A stretch of DNA of 64,000 bases. Source: Nocardioides sp. GTDB taxonomy: Bacteria > Actinomycetota > Actinomycetes > Propionibacteriales > Nocardioidaceae. Positions within the stretch are counted from its first letter, which is position 1, and each line of letters starts with the position of its first letter. Below the pieces are notes generated by a model. The model was not told where the DNA came from, did not search any database, and worked only from the letters and a program-made list of their open reading frames with translations. Both the position numbers and the translations under genes were made by a program. Below, piece after piece: positions 10,619 to 18,752 of the stretch. The DNA lies in contig NZ_JASLGR010000013.1 of the NCBI RefSeq assembly GCF_030150155.1, forward strand, positions 6,221 through 70,220. The letters run 5' to 3'.

Positions 10619-10761
10619 TCGATGCCCACGGTTCGTACCCCTTGACCATCCTCCAACGCTGCCATTTGCTCAGTCGCGAATCCGATCGCCGACGTCCTGC
10701 AAGTCCCAGCCAGGACCCGGATATGGGCCACATCAGGCCGCGGTGCACTGACGCGGGCCGA

Positions 10762-12294
10762 CTACGGATGAGCAGGAACGTGGGTCGAGAGTCGATCGGC
10801 CACGTCCAAAGGCGAGGTAGTCATGGCAGCTTCGACGATCCGGGGTCCAACTCCGTCCGGGTCCGCCTCTAGAAGGCTCCGATCGCGGAGAACGTGCTCA
10901 CGGAAGACGTGCTGCACTGCCCCGACCGCGACGCCGTTCCCCATCTGCTTGTACGTCGCAGCAGGCAGTTGGCCAGGGAAGACGAATGAGTCCGGAAGAC
11001 CTTGGAGCCGCGCGGTCTCACGCGGCGAGAGTCGTCGCTCGAGGGGACCGACGATCGACGTCTGTGTGATCGCCACAAGCGCGGGGAGATACGTCGGCCG
11101 CTTGGCCCGGATCCCTGACGGTCGGAAGTGCATGACGGTGTCCCATAGGGACTTGGCGTCCTGCGCCTGCCACTCCAACTTTCGGCGAGAGCCTGGGAAC
11201 AGATCCGTGTACACGCCCCAACGCCACGCCCAAGGAAGAATGTCGCGCCAGTGTTCCTCGAACGCGTCGTAGTTGCGACGGAGATGCGACTGCTTCCACC
11301 GAGGCAACGACTCACTGATCTTCGGTCGCGTGACTTTTGCCGGCATCTTGAAGCCAACCTCTGCCGCGGCAACGTATCGACCATCCGAGCCGCGCGCGGG
11401 CGACAGTGCGCGTCGCATCGCAGACGCCGCCTCCGGAAAGTCCAGCCAGGAGTCAGCCCAATACGGGAACCCCTTCAGAGGCTCGCCTGTGCGATCACGC
11501 ATGAAGAGCGTGAACTCGTCCCAGGCGTCAATCCATAACTTCTCGACGGAGGTCAGCTCGCAGCCAAGAATGGCGTGAGCATCGTCCAGCAGTCCGCCGT
11601 CTAGGAGACTCCAGCCTCCCTCGCTCGCTCCGGGATCGAAGAGCGGCGCGTCAGCCGTCGCGGACGTCCGGAATCGGTCTGCCATCGTCGCGACCGGCGC
11701 CGGTCCCTGGACTTCGAAGTCCACCTCTCCGCTAGCGAGACGAGGCACAGTCTGAGGCGCATACGTTGCCGTGATGAACACCCGCTCTCGCACCTGGGGC
11801 GTCCCTCCCAGGTGCTCGGGCAACAGGTGGGGCGAGAAGACCGCTGGCCGGGCCGAGACGTTGTAGCCCTCCTCCCGCAAGGTCTTGATAATCACGTCCC
11901 ACTCGTGAGCGTGCCGCGGGCCAATCAGATTCCGCACGTTCTCCAGCAGAACCACCTTGGGGTGATGCGCCTTGATGATCGAGGCGATGTTGAAGAAGAG
12001 CGTCCCACGCGCCTCGTCCATGCCGCGCTGCGCGCCAGACTTGCTGAACGGCTGGCACGGAAAGCCTGCACAGAGCACGTCATGCTCAGGCACGTTCATG
12101 ACGCCGAGCGCATCATCGGCGTCATGAGTGATGTCCCCGAGAGCACGGTGACCCCAGTTGGCTTCGTAGACCGCCGCCGCCTTCCGGTCGATCTCAACGG
12201 CGTAGACACACTCACCGCCGAACGACTTCATCACCGCATGGAAACCGCCGATCCCAGCGAAGAGGTCGATGAATCTGAACGCGGGCTCCTGCAT
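10762..12294 (-). CDS. DNA (cytosine-5)-methyltransferase
   Basis: A 510-residue enzyme with all main C5-MTase motifs in order: motif I FRFIDLFAGIGGFH (7-19), motif IV GFPCQPFSKSG with nucleophile Cys80, motif VI LLENVRNL (Glu118), motif VIII TPQVRERVFI, motif IX LSPRETARLQGLPDSF and motif X YKQMGNGVAVG. The long stretch between VIII and IX is the target-recognition region. It heads the R-M operon and is followed by Vsr, consistent with 5-methylcytosine production. I chose the ATG at 12294 directly before motif I; GTG 12318 has a better-placed GGAAG upstream and would add eight residues. Base composition looks lower in GC than in flanking genes, consistent with acquisition. Confidence 0.95.
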   Translation of the reverse strand: MQEPAFRFIDLFAGIGGFHAVMKSFGGECVYAVEIDRKAAAVYEANWGHRALGDITHDADDALGVMNVPEHDVLCAGFPCQPFSKSGAQRGMDEARGTLFFNIASIIKAHHPKVVLLENVRNLIGPRHAHEWDVIIKTLREEGYNVSARPAVFSPHLLPEHLGGTPQVRERVFITATYAPQTVPRLASGEVDFEVQGPAPVATMADRFRTSATADAPLFDPGASEGGWSLLDGGLLDDAHAILGCELTSVEKLWIDAWDEFTLFMRDRTGEPLKGFPYWADSWLDFPEAASAMRRALSPARGSDGRYVAAAEVGFKMPAKVTRPKISESLPRWKQSHLRRNYDAFEEHWRDILPWAWRWGVYTDLFPGSRRKLEWQAQDAKSLWDTVMHFRPSGIRAKRPTYLPALVAITQTSIVGPLERRLSPRETARLQGLPDSFVFPGQLPAATYKQMGNGVAVGAVQHVFREHVLRDRSLLEADPDGVGPRIVEAAMTTSPLDVADRLSTHVPAHP

Positions 12295-12506
12295 GAAGGA
12301 ATGGTACGCAGAGCCCACCGACAGAATCGCTTCCCGCGCCGTTGTGAGCTGGACAACACGCGAGCGCGGACCTACCCCGCACCGGCGGGGCAGCCTCTCC
12401 CTTCGCCCCACTATCGACGGACTGCTTCGCGGACGAGGAGGTACTGAGCCCGCTGAGGCCAGAGCGTGATCCCGACTAGCGAGGATGGGCGCCAGCAGGG
12501 GCGGGT

Positions 12507-13046
12507 TCAGGCGTCGGCGAGCAGCTCCCTGACCTCGGCCTCGATCACGTCCGCCGTCACCGGCGGCTCGTAGCGCTTGAGCACCTCGCCGGTCGGGCTG
12601 ATCAGGAACTTGGTGAAGTTCCACTTCACGTCGTCGACGCCTGCCTCAGGGTTGATGGAGGAGATCGCCTCGAAGAAGCCGCCGTACTGCGGGCCGAAGT
12701 CCCCGGGGGCCTCACTCCGCAGGAACCGGTAGAGCGGCGCGGCGCCCTCTCCGTTGACCTCGATCCGGGCGAAGACCGGGAAGGTCACGTCGTACGTCGT
12801 CCGGCAGAACTCCTGGATCTCCGCATCACTGCCCGGCTCCTGCTCCTTGAACTGGTTGCACGGGAAGCCCAGCACGGCGACCTGGTCGCCCAACGACCGG
12901 TGCAGTGCCTCGAGACCCTCGTACTGCGGGGTCAGACCGCACTTGCTTGCGGTGTTGACCACCAGGAGGTACCGCCCGGCGTACTCAGCCAGGGAGACCT
13001 CGCCGCCCTCGGCGGTCGTGGCGGTGAAATCGTGAACCGTCGTCAT
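12507..13046 (-). CDS. Glutathione peroxidase family protein (thiol peroxidase)
   Basis: A 179-residue GPx-fold protein starting MTTVHDFTATTAEGGEV. The motif NTASKCGLTPQYEGLEAL carries the peroxidatic Cys (a cysteine, not selenocysteine), followed by GFPCNQFKEQEPG and the conserved KWNFTKFLISPTGEVLKRYEP. Bacterial homologues usually reduce hydroperoxides with thioredoxin rather than glutathione, and actinobacteria use mycothiol. The ATG at 13046 was preferred to 13055 because an AGGACGG lies about nine bases upstream. Confidence 0.93.
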   Translation of the reverse strand: MTTVHDFTATTAEGGEVSLAEYAGRYLLVVNTASKCGLTPQYEGLEALHRSLGDQVAVLGFPCNQFKEQEPGSDAEIQEFCRTTYDVTFPVFARIEVNGEGAAPLYRFLRSEAPGDFGPQYGGFFEAISSINPEAGVDDVKWNFTKFLISPTGEVLKRYEPPVTADVIEAEVRELLADA

Positions 13047-13490
13047 CGGAGTCATCCGTCCTGTTGTCGGTGAAGCAGAAGGGCGCAGCACATTCGCCAC
13101 TGCAACCGTCCTCAGGTCCTGTCCATTCCTCGAATCTCGTCCCCACTCGCTTCCTGGGCGCACCGGGCCACCGGCCGGCGCAGGCTCAGCAGGATCCGCT
13201 CCCCAGCCATGATCTGCGTCGGGTCGGCGACATGGCCGCACCCCATCACACGGGGGCCAGGACCGAAAGCGAGCAGTTGAGCCGCGACTCCGGCCGGGAG
13301 CGGCTCGGGCACCTCACTCACAGATCGCGCGCGTCGCGCGGGATCACCGAGGCGCGATGGGCTGATCCCCCGCATCAGCAGCAGGTGCAGCGCTCATCAG
13401 GCGCCCCGCTCTCGAGAGCGTCGAAGCTTTCAAAGCCGTCGAGTTGGAAGCACGTCCAGCGGCAACCTACGCCAGCAGAACAGCAGACCG
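13047..13490. other. 444 bp without a confidently coding frame
   Basis: Between the peroxidase and DUF2007 genes no recognisable product is encoded. Two small minus-strand frames overlap by TGATG at 13375: a 43-codon Cys-rich frame (13375-13506, GTG start) and an 87-codon frame (13112-13375, containing MGCGHVADPTQIMAGERI). Neither matches a family I know; they may be chance or decayed coding sequence. Confidence 0.3.
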
Positions 13491-13712
13491 TCAGCGACGG
13501 ACCCACTTCCCCAGGTCCGCGTCGTCGAGCAACCCGCGGGCCTCGGCCTCCCGGTCCTCGGGCACCATCACCCGGGGCAGCACGCTGATCAGGTTGCCGC
13601 CCATCACGCTCGCATGGCGATCGGCGATGTGGCACGGGATGCCTGCGTCGACGAGGAGGCTTTCGACGATGGCGAGGATGGCGGGATCGCTGGTGCGGAC
13701 GACTTCACCCAT
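13491..13712 (-). CDS. DUF2007 domain protein (putative signal-transducing protein)
   Basis: A 73-residue protein: VVRTSDPAILAIVESLLVDAGIPCHIADRHAS, then a Gly-rich turn, PRVMVPEDREAEARGLLDDAD. This is the beta-alpha-beta ACT-like layout of DUF2007 proteins, annotated as putative signal transducers but without known function. It lies 21 bp downstream of the MFS gene stop in the same orientation and may be co-transcribed with it. Confidence 0.75.
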   Translation of the reverse strand: MGEVVRTSDPAILAIVESLLVDAGIPCHIADRHASVMGGNLISVLPRVMVPEDREAEARGLLDDADLGKWVRR

Positions 13713-13733
13713 GCCCCGAGCGTAGGCACCCCT

Positions 13734-15005
13734 TCAGCGTTTCGCCAGGGTGACGCCGCGCAGGATCAGCCATGCCACCAGCTGCAGGGCAACGACGACG
13801 ACCCCGAGCACCAGGACGTGATGCTCGGCCAGGGCCCCGGCGACCGCTCCCCCGATCAGCGCCCCGATGCCCTGGACGGCGGCGAAGACGCCGTACGCCG
13901 TCGCCCGCCGGGCCCCGGGAACGAGGTCGGCGACGAACGCCTTGACCGTCGAGTCTTGGACGCCGGTGGCGAAGCCCCACACCACCACGCCGGCCAGGAC
14001 CAGCCACAGCCGGTCGGTGAAGACGCAGAACGGGACGATCGCCACCAGCGGCGGCACCAACAGCAGGACGCCGCCACCGCGCCGATCGAAGAGCCGGCCG
14101 GTCGCCAGTGCCGCGAGCGCTTCGACCGCCATCGCCAGCGCGTAGACCAGCGGGACCGCGGCCGCTGTGACCACTCCGTCCTGAACGAACCGGAAGGAGA
14201 TCACCCCGAAGGTCATCAGGCCTGCCGTGGTCAGGGCCGCCGACAGCGAGAAGAGGTGGAAGGAGGCCGGCAGATCGCGGCCCACCGCCGCCCTCCCGAT
14301 CGCCCGTAGCACCCCGCCCGGCCTCGCGGCGACGGCGGGAACGCCGACCGTGCTGGACTCAGCGTCCTCAGGCTCTGCCGGCGCGGTGATCGGGGCGCGT
14401 CGGTACAGCAGCGCCAGCAGCACCAGCGAGAGGGCGCCCGGGACAGCCAGCACAGCGAATCCCGGCCACAGCACACCGGTCAGCGCCGCCATGGCGGCCA
14501 GGAGCAGCGGCCCGAGGAAAGCACCCACCTGGTCGAGCGCCTTGTGCACCGCGAAGCCCTGGCCTCGTCCGGTCGACCTGGCCATCCGGGCCAGCAGCGC
14601 CGACTTCGCTGGGGAGCGCACCGCTTTGCCGGTGCGCTCCAGCAGGATCAGGGTCGCAGCCACGGCAAGTCCGGCCGCGCCCAGGAACGGAGTGAACGCC
14701 AGCAACGGCACACAGACGGCGGTCATCGCGTAGCCGACCACGGTCAACCGCCAGTGGTTCGCCGCTCGGTCAGCCCACACCCCGGTCCCGAGCCGGAGGA
14801 TGAGTGCGATCCCCTCGCCCGCACCGGTGACGACCCCGACGGTGAGCGCCGAGGCGCCCACCGAGCCCAATAGCGGTCCCGACATCGCCCGCATGCCTTC
14901 ATAGACCATGTCTGCGGCGAGGCTGACCAGCCCGAAGACGACGACGGTGCGCCACGGGGTCCACGAACCCGAGATCGTCTGGGCACGGCGAGGCACTGGC
15001 TTCAC
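13734..15005 (-). CDS. MFS transporter
   Basis: A 423-residue protein with about 12 hydrophobic segments and the MFS loop 2-3 motif GTGVWADRAANHWR. It also has the helix-4/5 pattern ERTGKAVRSPAKSALLARMA, as in major facilitator exporters whose helix 4 region reads GKxxRxPxRDALL. A long hydrophilic central loop (about 205-235) separates the two six-helix halves. The substrate cannot be inferred. It reads in the same direction as the DUF2007 gene and the upstream metalloprotease. Confidence 0.85.
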   Translation of the reverse strand: MKPVPRRAQTISGSWTPWRTVVVFGLVSLAADMVYEGMRAMSGPLLGSVGASALTVGVVTGAGEGIALILRLGTGVWADRAANHWRLTVVGYAMTAVCVPLLAFTPFLGAAGLAVAATLILLERTGKAVRSPAKSALLARMARSTGRGQGFAVHKALDQVGAFLGPLLLAAMAALTGVLWPGFAVLAVPGALSLVLLALLYRRAPITAPAEPEDAESSTVGVPAVAARPGGVLRAIGRAAVGRDLPASFHLFSLSAALTTAGLMTFGVISFRFVQDGVVTAAAVPLVYALAMAVEALAALATGRLFDRRGGGVLLLVPPLVAIVPFCVFTDRLWLVLAGVVVWGFATGVQDSTVKAFVADLVPGARRATAYGVFAAVQGIGALIGGAVAGALAEHHVLVLGVVVVALQLVAWLILRGVTLAKR

Positions 15006-15030
15006 GGAGAGATTCTGGCCTATCCCGGTC

Positions 15031-15903
15031 TCAGCAGGTGCCGCTGCCCAACAGCGCGAGACCGGCCAGATCGCCGTCGGCGTACACCAGCTGGCCGACG
15101 TTGGTCGGGTACATCATCTGGCGTCGGTCCTTGACGTGGCCGAGCCCCAGGACATGGCCGAGCTCGTGCATCACGATGGCGCGTTCCTCGGCGTTGTTCC
15201 CGGCCGCGCTCTCCTGGGCGAACCAGTCGCGGCGCAAGGCGATGGCTCCGGTCAGGTAGTGCGGTTGCACCTGCCCGTTGACGGTCAAGGCTGTCGAGCC
15301 GCCGAGACCGACGGCGTCCTCGTCGGCGTCGCTCTGGGGCAGGACGGCGGGAAAGGTGATCACCACCGGCTTGGGCCGAGTGCCCCGAAGGTTCTCCTCG
15401 AACGTCACCGAGGTCGTGCCGCGGTACTCGAACTTGAGGCCGGTGGTGGCCTGCGCCTCGGCGACCGCGGGCTCGATGAAGGAGAGGTAGTCGGCGGGGG
15501 CACCGACGGGGTTGATCGCGTACTCGATCGGCTCACAGGGATCATAGGTCACCGGAGCGCCGGTCGCCGTCCGCTTCTCGATCCGGTAGCTGCTCGACGT
15601 ACTCGGTGGCGTCGGCTCGGCCAACAGCCGGTGGTGCCGAAACACCCCCAGCTGCTCGGCGACAATGGCGCCGTCACCGTTGCGGGCCAGCACCGCCAGG
15701 CCGCCGAGGACGGCGACCACCACCACGCCGATCAGCACCGGACGCATCCGTCTGCGGCGTCGGACCGTGCGTGTACGCCGGACCTCGGCACGCTCCTGGG
15801 CCAGGGCCGTCGCCGGGTCGGGCCGGGTGACGCCCGTCCACCGGCGGCCGTCGTGCCAGCGCTGCCCGACGCCGTCGGGATCGCTGTACCACCCGGGCTC
15901 CAT
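15031..15903 (-). CDS. DUF2510-matrixin: membrane-anchored zinc metalloprotease
   Basis: A 290-residue protein with an N-terminal DUF2510 motif (PGWYSDPDGVGQRWHDGRRW), a basic linker, one transmembrane helix (about 55-73) and an extracytoplasmic metalloprotease domain. The zinc site is VMHELGHVLGLGH (HExxHxxGxxH), followed by the Met-turn RQMMYPT, as in matrixin/metzincin proteases. DUF2510 domains commonly sit at the cytoplasmic N-terminus of actinobacterial membrane proteins. Substrate unknown. The upstream 220 bp is shared with the divergent NAD(P)-binding gene. Confidence 0.87.
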   Translation of the reverse strand: MEPGWYSDPDGVGQRWHDGRRWTGVTRPDPATALAQERAEVRRTRTVRRRRRMRPVLIGVVVVAVLGGLAVLARNGDGAIVAEQLGVFRHHRLLAEPTPPSTSSSYRIEKRTATGAPVTYDPCEPIEYAINPVGAPADYLSFIEPAVAEAQATTGLKFEYRGTTSVTFEENLRGTRPKPVVITFPAVLPQSDADEDAVGLGGSTALTVNGQVQPHYLTGAIALRRDWFAQESAAGNNAEERAIVMHELGHVLGLGHVKDRRQMMYPTNVGQLVYADGDLAGLALLGSGTC

Positions 15904-16123
15904 GCCCTCCCCCTTCGCCGGTGTGAACCACCGACGCTAGTTGTGCCGAGCACCCGATGAGGAGAGATTCGGGCAACCTCCGCCGGTCGCCGACGGCACC
16001 ACCAGGGCGGCACGCACCGTGCTCCCACCGCGACGCCCACGGAGACAAGGGACACACCCGCAGGCACAGGGGTTGCGTCGCCCACCGAATCGAGCAACGC
16101 TCAAGACCCCGGAGGAGGTCTAC

Positions 16124-17035
16124 ATGAACCACACTGCCCCCGTGCTGGTGGCCGGCGGGACCGGCTTCGTCGGTCGTCGCCTGGTCGCCGCGCTCACCGA
16201 TCAGGCGCGCGAGGTCCGGGTGATGACCCGCCACCCCGAGCACTACGACGGACCAGGGATCGCGGTCCGGGGCGACGTCGCCGACCCTGAGTCACTGAGG
16301 GCCGCGCTGGACGGGTGCTCAGCGGCGTACTACCTGGTGCACTCCTTGGGCAGCGCTGACTTCGAATCCCGCGACGCGGCCGCCGCTCGCGCGTTCGGCC
16401 GGGCGGCGCGTCAGGGCGGGATCGCGCAGATCATCTATCTGGGTGGCCTCGGTGCCGACTCCGACACTCTCTCGCCCCACCTGCGCAGCCGGCGCGAGGT
16501 CGAACGCCTCCTGGCCGCTGACGGAGCGCCGGTCACCGTCCTGCGGGCGGGGATCATCATCGGCCACGGCGGTATCTCCTGGGAGATCACCCGCCAGCTG
16601 GTCGCGCATCTGCCGGCCATGATCACGCCGCGCTGGGTGACCACCCGGACCCAGCCGATCGCGATCGCCGATGTCACCCGCTACCTGGTCGGCGTCCTGG
16701 AGAACCCAGACGCACTCGGCCGCACCTTCGAGATCGGTGGCCCCGAGGTGCTGGCGTACGCCGACATGCTCTCCCGGGTGGCAGCGATCAAGGGCCGGGC
16801 CCTGCCGATCCTGCCGGTCCCTCTCCTCACCCCCGGCCTCTCCTCGCGGTGGCTCGCCTTCATCACCGACGTCGACACCGAGACCGGCCGCAACCTGATC
16901 GACTCGATGACCAACGCCGTCGTCGTCCACGACACCGCGATCCGGGAGGTGGTGCCGTTCGAGCCGATGAGCTACGAGGCCGCCGTCCAGATCGCCCTGG
17001 CCGAACGGACCCAGGCACGGGCGGCTGAGCAGTGA
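16124..17035 (+). CDS. NAD(P)-binding epimerase-like protein (atypical SDR)
   Basis: A 303-residue Rossmann protein: VLVAGGTGFVGRRLVAAL gives the GxxGxxG nucleotide site, then RGDVADPESLRAAL, CSAAYYLVHSLG and IIYLGGLGADSD. Members of this NmrA/atypical-SDR group often carry a C-terminal DUF2867 domain; this one stops after the catalytic-like domain. A strong GGAGGAGG Shine-Dalgarno lies seven bases before the ATG at 16124. Its stop codon overlaps the GTG of the following CPBP gene (GTGA), so the two are translationally coupled. Substrate unknown. Confidence 0.85.
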   Translation: MNHTAPVLVAGGTGFVGRRLVAALTDQAREVRVMTRHPEHYDGPGIAVRGDVADPESLRAALDGCSAAYYLVHSLGSADFESRDAAAARAFGRAARQGGIAQIIYLGGLGADSDTLSPHLRSRREVERLLAADGAPVTVLRAGIIIGHGGISWEITRQLVAHLPAMITPRWVTTRTQPIAIADVTRYLVGVLENPDALGRTFEIGGPEVLAYADMLSRVAAIKGRALPILPVPLLTPGLSSRWLAFITDVDTETGRNLIDSMTNAVVVHDTAIREVVPFEPMSYEAAVQIALAERTQARAAEQ

Positions 17036-17754
17036 GCCGGTTCGACCGGCTCCTGCCCAAGCCCCTGACCCACCGGCACGGCTCCGGGCCGATCGAGCCC
17101 CCCGCACTGCAACGACGTCGGCGCCGGGTCGTCGCCGGGACGGCGGTGCTGGGCACCGCTCTGCTGGGACGGTCACTGACCCGCGCACCGGGCTCAGCCG
17201 ACTTCTATGCCTCCACCGCAGCGGTGGCCTCGGTCTACACCGCGGGAAGCCTCGCCTCGGGCCCCTTGCATCGCGGCTGGGTGGAGAACCGCGACGACTC
17301 CCTGCGTCGGCCGATCCTGACCCCGGTCGCGACCGGCGTGGCAGCGTTCGGCGTCTTCTATGTCGGCGCCCTCGTCGCCCGTCGGGTCCCGGTCCTCGGC
17401 GAGGCCGTCGCCCGGGTCCTGGCCTTCGCCCACGAAGGTGCGACCCCCGCGGTGTGGGCGACCACCCTCGCCAACGGCGCCGCCGAGGAGCTGTTCTATC
17501 GCGGCGCCCTGTACGCCGCCCTGGAGACGCACCAGCCGCTCGCCGGATCGACCGCGGTCTATGCGCTGGCCACCTCGGCGACCCGCAACCCGGCACTGGT
17601 GCTGGCCGCCACGGCGATGGGAACCCTGTTCGCCTACCAGCGCCGCGCCTCGGGCGGCATCCAGGCGCCGATGATCACCCATCTCACCTGGTCGACGCTG
17701 ATGCTGCGCTTCCTCCCGCCGCTCTTCCGGCGCGACGAGGCCGCACCACTCTGA
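17032..17754 (+). CDS. CPBP (CAAX/Rce1-type) intramembrane metalloprotease
   Basis: A 240-residue membrane protein whose signature is ANGAAEELFYRGALYAAL (Glu152, Glu153, Arg157 of the EExxxR motif). The second CPBP motif is less standard; YQRRASGGIQAPMITHLTWS supplies the terminal His. Bacterial CPBP proteases process prenylated or bacteriocin-like substrates or are of unknown function. It begins with GTG overlapping the stop of the NAD(P)-binding gene by 4 bp. Confidence 0.8.
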   Translation: MSRFDRLLPKPLTHRHGSGPIEPPALQRRRRRVVAGTAVLGTALLGRSLTRAPGSADFYASTAAVASVYTAGSLASGPLHRGWVENRDDSLRRPILTPVATGVAAFGVFYVGALVARRVPVLGEAVARVLAFAHEGATPAVWATTLANGAAEELFYRGALYAALETHQPLAGSTAVYALATSATRNPALVLAATAMGTLFAYQRRASGGIQAPMITHLTWSTLMLRFLPPLFRRDEAAPL

Positions 17755-17778
17755 TCATCAGCATCGTCATCCCGATCG

Positions 17779-17798
17779 CGGTGACCTGGGTGTCACCG
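17779..17798. terminator. Hairpin between convergent genes
   Basis: CGGTGAC (17779-17785) and GTCACCG (17792-17798) form a perfect 7-bp stem around CTGGGT, in the 84-bp gap between the convergent CPBP and enoyl-CoA hydratase genes. There is no T-tract, so it is a candidate bidirectional terminator only. Confidence 0.35.
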
Positions 17799-17838
17799 TT
17801 CATGGTCAGGCAGGCGCTGCGCAGCCTCGCCGCCGGCC

Positions 17839-18633
17839 TCAGCGGTTCAGGAACGCGTCGATCAGGGCGCTCGCCTCGTCCCCCACCACTGCCCGGCTGA
17901 TGGTGCGGGCCTCGTCGGCGGCGTGGACGTCGCGCGAGACCTCCAGGCCCGAGCGGAGCAGACGCCGGGCCTGGCCCAGGGCGAGGGCCGGTCCGGCGGC
18001 GAGCGTGCGGCCGATCTCGAGCGCGCGCTCGGCCGCCGTACCGCCGGCGACCTCGGCAGCGCCGGAGCCGTCGACCACCTCGGTGACCAGGTCCCACTCC
18101 AGCGCCGTGTCGGCCGAGAGCACCCGCTGGTTCACGGTCAGGTCGAGGGCGCGGCGCAGGCCGACGACCCGCGGCAGCAGGTAGGAGACGCCCGAGTCCG
18201 GGGTCAGGCCGATCCCGGCGAAGGCCATCGTGAACTTGGTGGCGCGTTCGGCGACCACCAGGTCGGCGGCCAGCACGAAGCCGAGACCGGCACCGGCGAC
18301 GGCGCCGTGCACCCCGGCGACGACCGGCTTGGCGAGGTCGGAGAGCGCCCGCAGCGCCCCACCGAGCACGCTGGCGAGCTCGTGGATGTACGCGTCGCGT
18401 GCCTCGGCCGCGACGAAGGAGGCGACGTCGCCGCCGGCGCAGAAGCGCTTCCCGGCCCCGGTCACCACGACCACGCGGATGTCGTCGGCCGCACAGCGCT
18501 CGACGGCGGCGACGAGGTCGAGTGCGGTGGGCAGGTCGAAGGAGTTGGCGGCGGCGGGCCGGTTCAGCACGAGGTGGGCGACGCCGGAGTCGACCGACAG
18601 GAGCACGCCCGCGGCGTTCGTCTCTTCACTCAT
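17839..18633 (-). CDS. Enoyl-CoA hydratase/isomerase family protein
   Basis: A 264-residue crotonase-fold protein: VAHLVLNRPAAANSFDLPTAL, VVVVTGAGKRFCAGGDVASF (oxyanion-hole loop), KPVVAGVHGAVAGAGLGFVLAADL, and GIGLTPDSGVSYLLPRVVG. The Glu of classical hydratases at the second loop is replaced by Asp in TPDSG, as in PaaG/isomerase-type members, so double-bond isomerase activity is as likely as hydration. Start ATG 18633 has a GGGAGGG Shine-Dalgarno. Probably fatty-acid or aromatic CoA-ester degradation; no pathway partners adjoin it. Confidence 0.88.
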   Translation of the reverse strand: MSEETNAAGVLLSVDSGVAHLVLNRPAAANSFDLPTALDLVAAVERCAADDIRVVVVTGAGKRFCAGGDVASFVAAEARDAYIHELASVLGGALRALSDLAKPVVAGVHGAVAGAGLGFVLAADLVVAERATKFTMAFAGIGLTPDSGVSYLLPRVVGLRRALDLTVNQRVLSADTALEWDLVTEVVDGSGAAEVAGGTAAERALEIGRTLAAGPALALGQARRLLRSGLEVSRDVHAADEARTISRAVVGDEASALIDAFLNR

Positions 18634-18752
18634 GCCCTCCCTTCTATCAGTCGCCGGGCGCGTACGGGAGCCGAGTCCCATAAGATCAGGCCGTTTGTGC
18701 TCAGGCCGCTGCGGCCGCGCACGCCCCCATCCCCCATCCCTCAGGAGGACCC

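Larger units (their letters stand above)
7737..12294 (-). other. Restriction-modification island (M-V-R-DUF3883)
   Basis: Four consecutive minus-strand genes (methyltransferase, Vsr, putative endonuclease, DUF3883 protein), with 72-140 bp gaps, form a self-contained type II-like module. It is flanked by core genes (DUF255 on one side, glutathione peroxidase on the other), has less GC-biased codon use than its neighbours by eye, and borders a 1.1-kb stretch without genes. No integrase or direct repeats were found at the borders, so the mode of transfer is unknown. Confidence 0.7.
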
